Origin: JAFANK01 sp036741695 | Lineage (GTDB): Bacteria > Vulcanimicrobiota > Vulcanimicrobiia > Eremiobacterales > Eremiobacteraceae | NCBI GenBank assembly: GCA_036741695.1 | Contig: DAINRU010000003.1 | Span: 1 to 64,000 of the forward strand | Direction: 5' to 3' | DNA: 64,000 nucleotides | Part shown: piece by piece, positions 46,763 to 56,142 of the stretch | Numbering within the stretch: position 1 is the stretch's first letter | Layout of the letters: each line of letters opens with the position of its first letter | The notes under the pieces: generated by a model | What the model saw: only the letters and a program-made list of their open reading frames with translations | Databases searched by the model: none | Told to the model about the DNA's origin: nothing | Program-made: the position numbers and the translations under genes

Positions 46763-47284
46763 CTAGAAAGTCATGAGGGTTGTGACCGGGGTTGCGCCGA
46801 GCTTATCGCGGCCTGCTAAGGCCGCAAGCTCGATCAGGAACGCGAAACCCACAACCTGGCCCCCGAGCCGCTCGACCAGGCTTTTCGTCGCGCACGCGGT
46901 GCCGCCCGTGGCGAGCAGATCGTCGGCGATGATCACGCGTTCGCCGTGCCCCAGCGCATCGCTATGCACCTCGAGCGTGTTCGTGCCGTACTCGAGTGCA
47001 TAATCGGCCTTCAGGGTGTCGTAGGGAAGCTTCCCCGGCTTCCGCACGGGGATGAGGCCCGTGCCTAGTGTGTGCGCGAGCGGGGCGCCGACCAGATAGC
47101 CGCGCGCCTCGATGGCCACGACGTAGTCGATCTTCTGCCCGACGAACGCTTCGGCAAGCCGGTCGATCGCGGCGCGGAACGCGCGTGCGTCCTTGATGAG
47201 CGGAGTGATGTCGCGGAACATAATCCCCGGCTTTGGAAAATCCGGGATGGCGCGGACGAGCGCTTGCAGCTCAGGGACCTGCAC
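46763..47284 (-). CDS. apt: Adenine phosphoribosyltransferase
   Basis: A 173-residue purine-salvage enzyme making AMP from adenine and PRPP. The PRPP motif VIIADDLLATGGT is at about residues 115-127. The N-terminus VRAIPDFPKPGIMFRDITPL is typical of Apt. The GTG at 47284 is chosen since GAGGAGG lies six bases before it and length then matches the family; a TTG at 47305 would add seven residues. It precedes rel on the minus strand, as is common in several phyla (apt-rel). Confidence 0.95.
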   Translation of the reverse strand: MQVPELQALVRAIPDFPKPGIMFRDITPLIKDARAFRAAIDRLAEAFVGQKIDYVVAIEARGYLVGAPLAHTLGTGLIPVRKPGKLPYDTLKADYALEYGTNTLEVHSDALGHGERVIIADDLLATGGTACATKSLVERLGGQVVGFAFLIELAALAGRDKLGATPVTTLMTF

Positions 47285-47330
47285 GGGATGCCTCCTCACG
47301 GACAACGCGATCTCTTGGGCGAAAGGCCCA

Positions 47331-47867
47331 CTACTTCGAGATTCTCGTGCTCCCGGTGATATCGACTGTCACAAGCGATCCGTTGGGAATGGTCACGTCT
47401 TCACGGTTGTTCTTGGCGTACACGTAGGCACCCGCGCCTCCGATGACCGCACCCAGTCCTTTGCCCAGCAGACCACCAATGAGCGCGCCGCCTGCCGTCG
47501 CAATCGCTTCTTTGGTCGCGTTGCTCTTCGTGTTGACGGTGATGCTTGTAGCGTGGGCGACGATGGTATAGACGTTCCCTGACCCGGTTTTGAGTTTATC
47601 AAAGGCGAGTTCGATCTTTCCGGGGGTGCCTTGACCCGCTTTTTGAACGGCCGCCACGTGCCCGTAGATCACGCCGTTTGTGATGTCGCTATTGGCGCTG
47701 TGCGCGTTAGTTACAGTAAACGTCTGGCCGACGTGCGCGCCTTTTGAGCTCAGGCTTTGGTCTATGTTGCCCGTGAGGTGCGTACCGGGGATGATCTGCG
47801 CCGACGCGCTGGTCAGATTTGCGAGCACGAACACCGCGGTGACGGCAACGAACGCAACGGTTCTCAT
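47331..47867 (-). CDS. Exported protein with glycine-zipper segment
   Basis: A 178-residue protein with a signal peptide (TVAFVAVTAVFVLANLTSASA, cleavage near residue 23). A beta-rich middle (TFTVTNAHSANSDITNG, IYGHVAAVQKAGQGTPGKIE) is followed by a glycine-zipper segment GGALIGGLLGKGLGAVIGGA near residues 126-145, which may insert in or oligomerise at a membrane. The C-terminus ends VDITGSTRISK. Family not firmly known; it resembles secreted DUF-type proteins that carry a Gly-zipper. It is 46 bases from apt. Confidence 0.7.
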   Translation of the reverse strand: MRTVAFVAVTAVFVLANLTSASAQIIPGTHLTGNIDQSLSSKGAHVGQTFTVTNAHSANSDITNGVIYGHVAAVQKAGQGTPGKIELAFDKLKTGSGNVYTIVAHATSITVNTKSNATKEAIATAGGALIGGLLGKGLGAVIGGAGAYVYAKNNREDVTIPNGSLVTVDITGSTRISK

Positions 47868-47986
47868 AATGGCCTAGACGTTTAGCGTCTACGCGTCGCA
47901 GTCCTGGTTAGCTATGGGCTGCTAGTCGGTGCGACGTGACGCGGAGTGGTGGTACAACGCGGTGGAAGACGGGCATCCGCGACATG

Positions 47987-49015
47987 TCAGGGCATCGCTT
48001 CGACGACGCTGATATCGGTAGGCGTCGGGATAACCCGGACGAGACGTAACCCCGCAGCGCTGAGCAGAGCTTTGTACTGATCGACGGTTCGCTCGCGGCC
48101 GCCCGTTCGCACGAGCATGTTGATGTCGCCGAGAAAGCGCACCTCGTTCTCCACCGACGGTGTAGCGCGAGCCGGCAACACGCGCTCGATCAGGAGCAAT
48201 CTGCTCCCGCTCCGCATTGCAGCGCGGCACGAGGTCAAGATCGCGATTGATTTCTCATCGTCCCAATCATGAATGACGCGCGAAAGTATGTAGCCATCCG
48301 CGCCCGCTGGGACCGATTCGAACATGTCGCCGGAGACGGCCTGGCAACGGTTCGTGATTCCGGCCTGTTCCAAGAGTCCGACGGCCGCCAGCACGACATG
48401 CGGCAGGTCGAAGAGGATCCCATGGAGCTGCGGATTTGCCCGAAGGATCGTGGCCAAGAGCGCTCCGCGTCCGCCGCCCACGTCCGCGAGCTTCTCAAAC
48501 GTCGAGAAGTCATAGACCTCCGTGATAGCCGCGGCGAAGTAGAGGGTTTGGGCGGCGAAGCCGCCGCTCATGATTTCTTCGAGCTCGGGGTGCTTGGCGT
48601 AATAGTCAAACACGTTGCTCATTATAAAAATGTGACTAAACGCAGATTGCCCGGTGCGGACGCTGTGGAGTTGGTCTCCCCACGTCCGCCACATATTCTC
48701 CCCGCCCAACCAGCGGACCATCGCCCGCCCGTGCAATGGGGAATCTTCGCGCAGACATTCGCCAAGTGGCGTAAGACTGAATCGGTGATCGTCGCCCTCG
48801 TGAAGCAATCCGAGCGCCGTCAGGGCGCGGAGCAGCCTCGCCAACGCAGAGGCATCAGTGTGAGTTGCTGCAGCGAGCTCAGCGCTCGACTGGGCACCAT
48901 CGCGCAGCAGGTCCGCTATGCCCAGCTCAGCGGCGACGTACACGATCGGCGTTACCTGGTACCCGCGTACTAGGCGATACAGCTCGCCATATAGACGCAG
49001 TTGATCCGGCTCCAT
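47987..49015 (-). CDS. SAM-dependent O-methyltransferase (COMT/hydroxyneurosporene type)
   Basis: A 342-residue methyltransferase. The N-terminal dimerisation domain (VTPIVYVAAELGIADLLRDG, residues 17-36) has the winged-helix style of plant caffeate O-methyltransferases. The SAM site is LADVGGGRGALL (about residue 175) and the catalytic His lies in RVIHDWDDE. It methylates a hydroxyl of a small aromatic or polyketide-like substrate, which is unknown. It stands alone between divergent or parallel neighbours, and no biosynthetic partners are seen. Confidence 0.9.
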   Translation of the reverse strand: MEPDQLRLYGELYRLVRGYQVTPIVYVAAELGIADLLRDGAQSSAELAAATHTDASALARLLRALTALGLLHEGDDHRFSLTPLGECLREDSPLHGRAMVRWLGGENMWRTWGDQLHSVRTGQSAFSHIFIMSNVFDYYAKHPELEEIMSGGFAAQTLYFAAAITEVYDFSTFEKLADVGGGRGALLATILRANPQLHGILFDLPHVVLAAVGLLEQAGITNRCQAVSGDMFESVPAGADGYILSRVIHDWDDEKSIAILTSCRAAMRSGSRLLLIERVLPARATPSVENEVRFLGDINMLVRTGGRERTVDQYKALLSAAGLRLVRVIPTPTDISVVEAMP

Positions 49016-49183
49016 GTGTTGCGCCTTTTTCTTCCGGAATCAATGACCTGTGTAGGGCGTTTCACCGCCGCTGGCGATGAAGCTGGCGCGCGCGACTCGG
49101 CGGCGTGGCGATCCGGGCTGCTAGACGTTGCGTTCTTGCAGCGTGATACGCGGGCGTGCGAAAGCTGCAAGAAGGAGCGCGGG

Positions 49184-50455
49184 ATGGAGCAAGTTGGCGT
49201 CGATAGACTTTCTGCACACAACGCCGTCTTCGGGGTATACCGCGACGGGGACAACAATCTCGATGAGGTCCAAGAGCGTAACGTCACCGACTTCATCAAA
49301 ACGACAAGCGCGAATCCAGCATTGAAGGTGGTTGCCGAGGACACCACCCGCGTCGCGCACGCACCCTTCCTGCGCGGCCAGCTGCGCACGGAATGGTCGA
49401 CGATCCAGAACGGGACGCAACACATCACCCGCGTCACCGCACCCACCGATATGTCGGACCGCCGCACGCTTGCCGCTTTCGTCGAGCAAACGCTCGAGGG
49501 CAGAGTCAACGATCCGGATTTCCGCAAGGCTGACGTGTGGATCGATCTCGTCGATCACGGAGGCGGCGACGGCGGCGGCCTCCAGGCGGACAGCACGGGT
49601 GGGTTCATGTCGCTCGAGGATATCGCCGGCGCGATCGGCGATGGACGGGCGGCGTTTCACAAGCGCCATCCGGGCGCCGACGACTCGGTGACGGGCGTGC
49701 TCGCGAATCAGTGCCTTATGGCGACGGTCGGGTTCGCCGACACGCTCTCGCACGTCGGCGTCCGCTACCTCGCAGCCTCTCCCGAAACGATGCTTGCGCC
49801 AGGCGTGCCGTCATCGGCCTTCGCGGACACCATCACCCGTGGCGGCGGATGGGCCAAGGATGCCGTAGATGTCACCATGCGCGCGCGGTACGGCAGCGGG
49901 GTGAACGCTTATCATCCCGCGGCCGCCTTCGACGTGCTCGACATCAGTGCGCCGACAATCGCCAAGGTGCGTGGCGCCATCGCTGATTTCAACCTCGAGG
50001 TGTCCTCGCTGGGCCGCACGGCAGAGGGGCGTGACGAGGTGCGTGAGATCCGTGCTGATATCAAGTCGGTGCGCGGCATGGTGCGTTTCGACCACTCCGC
50101 AGACATGCCGTGGCACGCCGATCGGCCCGCGATCGCGAGCTATACGGCGGTTGCGGATGATGCGCGGCTGCCGGGGGTTGTTCGGTCGGCCGCGAGGAGC
50201 GCAGCATCTGCGGTTGCGGACATGGTGATCGCGCACAAGGAGTCCGGCGACTTCGGACCATTCCACGCCTCGTATACAGATGCGATCGGCCCCACGGCCC
50301 ATTTGCCCATCACGAGATTGTCCTACGATGCGTGGGCAGATCAAGGCGTGGTGGAGACGCACAACGACTTCTACGATGCCGTTCACGGCCGTGACTTCGC
50401 CCGCGCCATTGGCGCGTACAACGCCGTGGAAGATGCAGCGGGTGCCGTCGCCTAG
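49184..50455 (+). CDS. Clostripain-like (family C11) cysteine peptidase
   Basis: A 423-residue protein. The N-terminus has AVFGVYRDGDNNLDEVQE, the typical first strand of clostripain-family peptidases, with DGDNNL. The catalytic dyad is visible: His125 in WIDLVDHGGGDGGG and Cys177 in GVLANQCLMATVGFAD. The start at 49184 is chosen because AAGGAG lies eight bases before it; a longer frame upstream has no such site. There is no signal peptide or secretion domain, whereas well-known clostripains are secreted, so it may be intracellular or exported by another route. Not autocleaved so far as can be seen; substrate likely basic sites, which is inference. Confidence 0.85.
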   Translation: MEQVGVDRLSAHNAVFGVYRDGDNNLDEVQERNVTDFIKTTSANPALKVVAEDTTRVAHAPFLRGQLRTEWSTIQNGTQHITRVTAPTDMSDRRTLAAFVEQTLEGRVNDPDFRKADVWIDLVDHGGGDGGGLQADSTGGFMSLEDIAGAIGDGRAAFHKRHPGADDSVTGVLANQCLMATVGFADTLSHVGVRYLAASPETMLAPGVPSSAFADTITRGGGWAKDAVDVTMRARYGSGVNAYHPAAAFDVLDISAPTIAKVRGAIADFNLEVSSLGRTAEGRDEVREIRADIKSVRGMVRFDHSADMPWHADRPAIASYTAVADDARLPGVVRSAARSAASAVADMVIAHKESGDFGPFHASYTDAIGPTAHLPITRLSYDAWADQGVVETHNDFYDAVHGRDFARAIGAYNAVEDAAGAVA

Positions 50456-50490
50456 CGCGGTTTGGCGTGCGGCTGCGCCTGCAGCCTTAC

Positions 50491-51423
50491 TTAGGTGTCA
50501 GGCTCGAGGTGGATGAGCACGTGGGCCCGTGGTAGCGACTGCTTGATGTCGACCACGATCATGTCGGACAGCGCATGCGCCTGCTGCAGCGCCATGTCGC
50601 CCTTCATCTGCAGGTGGAAATCGATGAATTCGCCGCCCCCCGAGCGGCGCGTGCGCAGCTTGTGATAGCCGGCGTAGATATCGTGATGGCGTTCGATGAT
50701 CTCGCGGATGAGCGCTTCTTGCCCTTCCGGCAACCGGCCATCGGTGAGGTCGACGAATGCGCGCACGCTCACGTCGTAGGCCGCTTTGACGATGAGGCCG
50801 GCGATCATGAGCGAGATGATCGGATCGATCAACGTGAGACCGGTGAGTCTGATCACGAGCAGACCGCCTGCCACACCAGCCGCCGTCCACACATCTGCGC
50901 GCAGCTGTGACGCTTCCGCTTGTAAGGCGGGGGATTGCTCCAGCTTTGCGGTCTGGGCGAGCTTGCTCGAGACGACTGCGTTGACGACGGCGGAGAGCAG
51001 CATGACCCCCAGGCCGAGGTCGAGGTGCGCGATCGACGGGGTGAAGCGGATGCGTTCGATGGCTTGTCCGACGACGACGGCGGCGGTGGCCAAAATGAAG
51101 AGCGCTTCGAGCGCCGCCCCGATGTTCTCGAACTTGCCGTGGCCGTAGGCGTGATCGGCATCCGCCGGTCGCGTGGCCAACCGCACCGAGATGAGTTGGA
51201 AGGTCGTGACGAGCAGGTCGACGCCGGAGTGGAGCGCTTCAGAGAGCACGCTCACGGAGCCCGTGAGAACCCATACCACGAGCTTGAGCGCGACCAACAG
51301 CGCGTTGGAGCCAAGCGGAACGCGCAGCGCTCGCACGCGCGCGACACCGGTCAGGCGCAGCGCTTCGTTGTAGTTACGGGTTCCCTGGGAGCTGCTCGTC
51401 GGTATGCTCGCCGCCATCGTCAT
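50491..51423 (-). CDS. Cation diffusion facilitator family transporter
   Basis: A 310-residue CDF protein that exports divalent metal ions in exchange for protons. Six predicted membrane segments lie at about residues 25-225, with HSGVDLL (metal site type HxxxD) and DADHAYGHGKFENIGAALEA. The C-terminal cytoplasmic domain has HHDIYAGYHKLRTRRSGGGE and EFIDFHLQM. The metal cannot be told, though Zn, Co or Fe are usual. Its start lies within secF, overlapping by 50 bases, so translation may be coupled. ATG at 51423 is a choice among several close starts. Confidence 0.92.
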   Translation of the reverse strand: MTMAASIPTSSSQGTRNYNEALRLTGVARVRALRVPLGSNALLVALKLVVWVLTGSVSVLSEALHSGVDLLVTTFQLISVRLATRPADADHAYGHGKFENIGAALEALFILATAAVVVGQAIERIRFTPSIAHLDLGLGVMLLSAVVNAVVSSKLAQTAKLEQSPALQAEASQLRADVWTAAGVAGGLLVIRLTGLTLIDPIISLMIAGLIVKAAYDVSVRAFVDLTDGRLPEGQEALIREIIERHHDIYAGYHKLRTRRSGGGEFIDFHLQMKGDMALQQAHALSDMIVVDIKQSLPRAHVLIHLEPDT

Positions 51424-52603
51424 CACGTAGTTCCGCCAGCAGACCAAGGATTCCGCCGGGGTTGGCGGAGGTCTCTGGTTGCGCTTCCGCTTGCGGCTCC
51501 GGCGTGGTTCGCTTCTTGCGGTAGCGTGGCGGCGCTGGCGCTTGTACCTTGCGTTTGGGCGCTATCCGCTTCATCTGCGACGACCCGCCTGTGTTCGTCG
51601 CGGTGGCCGTTTGCAGCTCCCGCGACGATGCGGCCGCACGCACGATCTCGCGCTTACGGTTGTCCCAATTCTTCCAAAGCACGAGCAGCGGGCTCGCGAT
51701 GAAGATGGACGAATAGGCGCCGCTCGTCACGCCGACCAGCAATGCGAAGGCGAAATTCTTGAGCGTGTCGCCCCCGAAGAAATACAGGGCGAGCAAGGTG
51801 ATGAGCACGGTGGCCAGCGTGTTGACCGAACGCGTCATCGTCTGCAAGAGGGACGTGTTGACCATCTGGTCGTACGGAACGTCCGGCATGACGCGGCCAT
51901 TCTCACGGATCCGGTCGAAGATCACGATGGAGTCCATGACGGAATAGCCGATGACCGTCAGCAAGGCGGCCAGGAAGGCGTCATCGGCCTTGCGGTTGGC
52001 GATAGCGTAGATGCCCACCATGACAAAGACGTCGTGCACGAGGGCGATGTCCGCCACGATGCCATAGCGCAGTTGATTGCCGAAGCGGAAGGCGATGTAG
52101 AGCAGCTGGAGCACGAGCGCGATGACGAGCGCCCACAGCGACCTGCTCAGGTACTCCTTGCTCAAGCTGGGGCCGACAGAAGTGATCTGGCTCTGTCCGC
52201 GATCGACCTTCAGGCCGGCGCGGTCGAGGGCGTTATAGACGGGACCGGGATCGTTGATGGCGCTTTGCGTCTCGATGATGACCCGGTCGTTGGGGGCGAC
52301 GTCCCCTTGCTTTTGAGCGAGCTGTAAGCTCTCGTCGCCCGACTGGATCGGCGCGTACTGCGAGCGGAACTCCTCGCCGATCGACGACAGATCGATGGAT
52401 TTCAGCGCATCGCGCACGCCCTGCTCTGAGACCGTCTGCGAGAACTTCACGTCGATCGTCGATCCGCCGGTGAACGACAGGCCCAGCGGCAGGCCGTGGT
52501 GGGCGACCAGCGCGATGGCGCCGGCGATGATGACGGCGCCCGACAGCGCGAACCAGTAGTTGCGTTGGCCGATGATGTTCCATTTGAGGTTGCGGAAGAA
52601 CAC
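51374..52603 (-). CDS. secF: Protein translocase subunit SecF with long C-terminal tail
   Basis: A 409-residue membrane protein that works with SecD to drive late steps of export with the proton gradient. The GTG start at 52603 is five bases after the secD stop. Core features: SFTGGSTIDVKFSQTVSEQG, and RFGNQLRYGIVADIALVHDV with DSIVIFDRIRENGR (RND-type segments). The usual SecF has about 300 residues. A tail of about 100 residues follows, rich in Lys, Arg, Pro, Gln and Glu (KRKVQAPAPPRYRKKRTTPE). It ends inside the CDF gene. Confidence 0.9.
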   Translation of the reverse strand: MFFRNLKWNIIGQRNYWFALSGAVIIAGAIALVAHHGLPLGLSFTGGSTIDVKFSQTVSEQGVRDALKSIDLSSIGEEFRSQYAPIQSGDESLQLAQKQGDVAPNDRVIIETQSAINDPGPVYNALDRAGLKVDRGQSQITSVGPSLSKEYLSRSLWALVIALVLQLLYIAFRFGNQLRYGIVADIALVHDVFVMVGIYAIANRKADDAFLAALLTVIGYSVMDSIVIFDRIRENGRVMPDVPYDQMVNTSLLQTMTRSVNTLATVLITLLALYFFGGDTLKNFAFALLVGVTSGAYSSIFIASPLLVLWKNWDNRKREIVRAAASSRELQTATATNTGGSSQMKRIAPKRKVQAPAPPRYRKKRTTPEPQAEAQPETSANPGGILGLLAELRDDDGGEHTDEQLPGNP

Positions 52604-52608
52604 GCTTG

Positions 52609-53880
52609 CTATGCCCCGTACAGCGCGGGCGCGGTGGCGAGGTCGTTGTCCACGACTCCGTCGACGAACGTGCGGGTGATGTTGACCGCGGTCAACAGCG
52701 AGAACACCGTGCCGACCAGCAGCGTGAGCGCAAAGCCTTTGACCGTGCCGGTACCCAGCCAGTAGAGCACGAGCGCGCCGACGATAGTCGTGACGTGCGA
52801 GTCGAAGACGGTCCAAAAGGCTCGCTTGAAACCCACGCTGACCGCGGCACGGGTGGTACGACCCGCCCACAGCTCTTCTTTGATCCGCTCAAAGATCAGC
52901 ACGTTAGCGTCGACCGCCATACCGATCGAGAGCACAAAACCTGCGATGCCGGGCAGGGTGAGCGTGACCTGGAAGAGCGCGACGTAGGCGAGCATCAGGA
53001 AACAATACACGCCGAGCGCGATATCCGCTAGGAAGCCCGGAACGCGGTAGACGACGAGCATGAAGAGCAGCACGACGCCGAGGCCGGCGAGCGAAGCGAC
53101 GAGCGATTTCTGCAGGTCGATCGCACCAAGCGTCGGCCCCACATTTTCGATCTCGATGATCTTGGTCGGGACCTTCAGCGAACCTGCTGACAGCTCGTTG
53201 GCGAGGCGCACTGCGGTGTCGGTGGTGAAGCCACCATGGATCTCCCCTTGGTTGCTGATCGCTCCTTCGATGGTCGGGGCCTCGATGAGCTTCTTGTCCA
53301 AGAAGATCGGCAGCGGATTGCCGATGTTACTCCTCGTCCAGTCGTAGAACTTCTTCGAGCCCGCGCTGGTTAGCGTGAAATGCACGGCCGGTTGGCCGGA
53401 CGGATCCGTTCCCGCGGTCGCGCTCGACATGTCGGCGCCGGTGATGACCGGCGGTCCAGCCACTTTGTATGGATCGAATTTCGGATCGCTCTGTGCTTGG
53501 GCAACCTGCGCTTTGGTGAGCGGGCGCATCTCGAGCACTGCTGCCTCGCGGATGAGCGCGATCGCCTGCTCGGGGTCCTTGAGTCCCGGCATCTCGATGT
53601 TGATGCGCGTGTCGCCGACCTTGGAGAAGGTGAGCTCGTTGACGCCCAAGCCGTTGAGGCGGGTCTGCAACACGAGCAGTTCTTCATCTAAGAGATCGCC
53701 CGTGATCTTCGGTACATCCTGGGTGGGCTCGAGCTCGACGAGCGTGCGCAACCCGCCCTGCAGGTCGAGGCCCAAGTGGATGGTCTTCTTCAACGGTGTG
53801 AAGGCGAGCGCGCACAAGACGCACAGGATGGCGATCACCGTGAGCTTGATGAGATGCTTCCAGCGGAACCAAAAAGACAA
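52609..53880 (-). CDS. secD: Protein translocase subunit SecD
   Basis: A 423-residue SecD. The first segment is LTVIAILCVLCALAF, then LGLDLQGGLRTLVELEPT, the conserved start of the periplasmic domain, which also contains ELTFSKVGDTRINIEMPGL and LTSAGSKKFYDWT. The RND-type membrane part has SIGMAVDANVLIFERIKEEL with the conserved acidic residues. It is shorter than the E. coli protein, as in many bacteria. TTG at 53880 is preferred because GGAG lies six bases upstream; a TTG at 53892 is also in frame. Confidence 0.93.
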   Translation of the reverse strand: MSFWFRWKHLIKLTVIAILCVLCALAFTPLKKTIHLGLDLQGGLRTLVELEPTQDVPKITGDLLDEELLVLQTRLNGLGVNELTFSKVGDTRINIEMPGLKDPEQAIALIREAAVLEMRPLTKAQVAQAQSDPKFDPYKVAGPPVITGADMSSATAGTDPSGQPAVHFTLTSAGSKKFYDWTRSNIGNPLPIFLDKKLIEAPTIEGAISNQGEIHGGFTTDTAVRLANELSAGSLKVPTKIIEIENVGPTLGAIDLQKSLVASLAGLGVVLLFMLVVYRVPGFLADIALGVYCFLMLAYVALFQVTLTLPGIAGFVLSIGMAVDANVLIFERIKEELWAGRTTRAAVSVGFKRAFWTVFDSHVTTIVGALVLYWLGTGTVKGFALTLLVGTVFSLLTAVNITRTFVDGVVDNDLATAPALYGA

Positions 53881-53959
53881 TGCTAACTCCAAGCCTTGTT
53901 GATAGGGCGTGGGTGTTCGGCGGTGGCGCCCCGCAACCCCCGCTTTGCTGTTGGAAAAG

Positions 53960-53985
53960 ACTGAAGAGAACGCCCCGCCGCGGGG
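53960..53985 (-). terminator. Intrinsic terminator after the Mo subunit
   Basis: CCCCGCGGCGGGG (53973-53985) on the minus strand is followed by CGTTCTCTTCAGTCTTTT. It directly follows the stop codon of the gene ending at 53986 and precedes secD by about 80 bases. Confidence 0.5.
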
Positions 53986-56133
53986 TCAGCTCGCGTTGCG
54001 GGCCGCTCGGACGCGCTCGGGTGTGAAGGGGACGCGGCGTACGCGTATGCCGCCGGCGGCGAAAATCGCATTCGCGATCGCCGGGGCCATGACGATTGTC
54101 GTAGGTTCGCCTGCGCCCAGGGGTGGTTCATCCGGACGGTCGATGAGCTCGATATGGACGTCGGGAATCTCAGGGAAGCGCAGAATCGGATAGCTCTCCC
54201 AATCGATGGAGGTCACGCGCTCCCGATCGTAACGGACTTCCTCCTTCAACGACCGGCTGGTGGCTTGTATCGCGTTGCCCTCGATCTGATTGCGCAACCC
54301 GTCGGGGTTGATGATCTGCCCGCAGTCGTGCGCGATATAGATCTCGCGAACGCGCACGGCTCCCGTCAAAGGAACGAGCTCGCAATCGGCAACGGCTGCG
54401 ACGTATGCGCTTTCGTTGTCGTAGCGGGCGAAAGCGACACCGCGTCCGGTCACGGTCGCGCCATCCGTCGCGGATCGCGCTGCCTTCGAGCTCTGCCAGT
54501 TCGCGCGGCGAGCCACAGCTTCGAGCACTGCACGACCCCGTGGATCATCGAGATGCGACAAGCGGAAGGCGACCGGGTCGGCACCGGCGGCAAATGCAAG
54601 CTCGTCCATGAACGACTCGTTGGCGAACGTGTTCTGCGCACCCCCGAGCGAACGCAGTGCGGATTGTCGCAGCGCTGAGGTCGGTTTCCAATGCACGACC
54701 ACGCGCTCGTTTGCGAAAATGTAGTTGCTGCGCGCGTTGCGATCGCCGCCGCCAGCCCAGCCTTCAGTCGCCTGGAGGCCCGCGAGTTGCGCGGCGAGCA
54801 GGTTGCCGGGCCGGCCCACGGCGCGATTGACGTGCGTGGGCGTCCAGACCTCATACGACCATCCAGCGACCTTGCCACCGGCGCCAAGCACCCCACGAAG
54901 TTCCATGACCATGGCCGGCCCTTTCGGGTCCCATCCAAGCTCGTCTGCCAGCGACCATTGGACGCGTACAGGCTTGCCGATCGCTTGCGACACAAGCGCC
55001 GCATCGGCAGCGGCATCGTCCGCACCGTTATGGCCATAGCACCCGGCTGCTTCGACGTACACGACGCGCACCGCATCCTCGGAGAGTTTGAGGAGCTTGG
55101 CGATAGCACCACGCAGCGCGTACACACCCTGCGTGGCGGCCCAGATGGTGGCTCGGTCTGGACGAACATCCGCGACCGCGCTTGACGGGCCGATCGAACC
55201 ATGCGATTGGAAGGGCCACATGTAGGTCGCGTTCAGCAGGTGGGCGTCAGCTGCGAGCGCGCGATCGACGTCGCCCTTTTTTGCGATGACGTCCTCTGTG
55301 GTTGGTCCAGTGGTCATATCTGTGTACAGCCGATCGAAGGCTGGCAGGGCGCCGCCGCTCCACGACGTCTTGAGCGCGCGCGCTGCCCGGATCGTGGCCC
55401 AGGCGTCCGGACCTGCGACCGCGAGGAAGTCTCTTTCCTGAACGATGCGGATGTCTGGGATGTCGGCGATCGAAGAACGATCCACGCGCTCGAGGTGTGC
55501 GCCCACGGCAGCAGGCCTGATCACCCGGCCATGCCACACACCGGCCATCTTCATGTCTTGCACGTACGCGAAGGTGCCGAACACTTTTGCGGGGATGTCG
55601 ACTCTTCCGACCGCTTTGCCGACGTAGCGGAACTGGCTTGGCTTCTTCAGCGGAACGTTCTGATCGATCTCGCGATCGAAGAGGTTCTCGTTCACGAGTT
55701 CGCCGTAGGTGATCGTGCGATCGGTACCGCTCGCTGAGACGATTCCGTCATGGGCGGCAAGACTGCCGACCGGCGCGTTGAGCCGCTTGCCAGCGGCGCT
55801 CAGAAGGATGAGCCGCGCGTACGCGGCGGCCTTGCGCAACGGCGGGGATCCAGACTGCAAGGTTTGGCTGCCGGCGGTGAACCCTTGGTTAGGGGTTATT
55901 CCGGTCTGCCCTTGGACCACGCTGACGCTCTCGACCGCGACATCCAGTTCTTCCGCGACGATTTGGGCGAGGGCGGTCTCCACGCCAGTGCCAAGTTCGA
56001 CCTTCCCGACGTACGCCGTCACCTGGCCGGCGCGATCGATCGTGATCCAGCTATCCAGTCGGGTTGGTAAGGATCCAAAAAACGAACTCGCTTCAGCCTC
56101 GCCCGTGGAAGCGGCGACTGGCCCCTTGTGCAT
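53986..56133 (-). CDS. IorB-like molybdopterin subunit of an aldehyde/N-heterocycle oxidoreductase
   Basis: A 715-residue xanthine-oxidase-family protein of the isoquinoline 1-oxidoreductase (IorB)/nicotinate dehydrogenase B type, whose halves are swapped compared with XdhB. The N-terminal half has VGKVELGTGVETALAQIVAE (residues 42-61) with VVQGQTGITPNQGFTAGSQT. Later come HNGADDAAADAAL, LGGAQNTFANESFMDELAF, AHDCGQIINPDGLRNQIEGN and GAGEPTTIVMAPAIANAIFA, whose Glu is the catalytic-type base. No twin-arginine signal is visible, unlike many IorB proteins. It follows the [2Fe-2S] subunit by 9 bases. The substrate is unknown. Confidence 0.88.
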   Translation of the reverse strand: MHKGPVAASTGEAEASSFFGSLPTRLDSWITIDRAGQVTAYVGKVELGTGVETALAQIVAEELDVAVESVSVVQGQTGITPNQGFTAGSQTLQSGSPPLRKAAAYARLILLSAAGKRLNAPVGSLAAHDGIVSASGTDRTITYGELVNENLFDREIDQNVPLKKPSQFRYVGKAVGRVDIPAKVFGTFAYVQDMKMAGVWHGRVIRPAAVGAHLERVDRSSIADIPDIRIVQERDFLAVAGPDAWATIRAARALKTSWSGGALPAFDRLYTDMTTGPTTEDVIAKKGDVDRALAADAHLLNATYMWPFQSHGSIGPSSAVADVRPDRATIWAATQGVYALRGAIAKLLKLSEDAVRVVYVEAAGCYGHNGADDAAADAALVSQAIGKPVRVQWSLADELGWDPKGPAMVMELRGVLGAGGKVAGWSYEVWTPTHVNRAVGRPGNLLAAQLAGLQATEGWAGGGDRNARSNYIFANERVVVHWKPTSALRQSALRSLGGAQNTFANESFMDELAFAAGADPVAFRLSHLDDPRGRAVLEAVARRANWQSSKAARSATDGATVTGRGVAFARYDNESAYVAAVADCELVPLTGAVRVREIYIAHDCGQIINPDGLRNQIEGNAIQATSRSLKEEVRYDRERVTSIDWESYPILRFPEIPDVHIELIDRPDEPPLGAGEPTTIVMAPAIANAIFAAGGIRVRRVPFTPERVRAARNAS

Positions 56134-56142
56134 CACCTGAGC

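Noticed and set aside
52604..52870. An upstream extension of the secF frame
   Set aside because: It overlaps the secD 3' end and lacks SecF-like sequence; the GTG at 52603 follows the secD stop by five bases.
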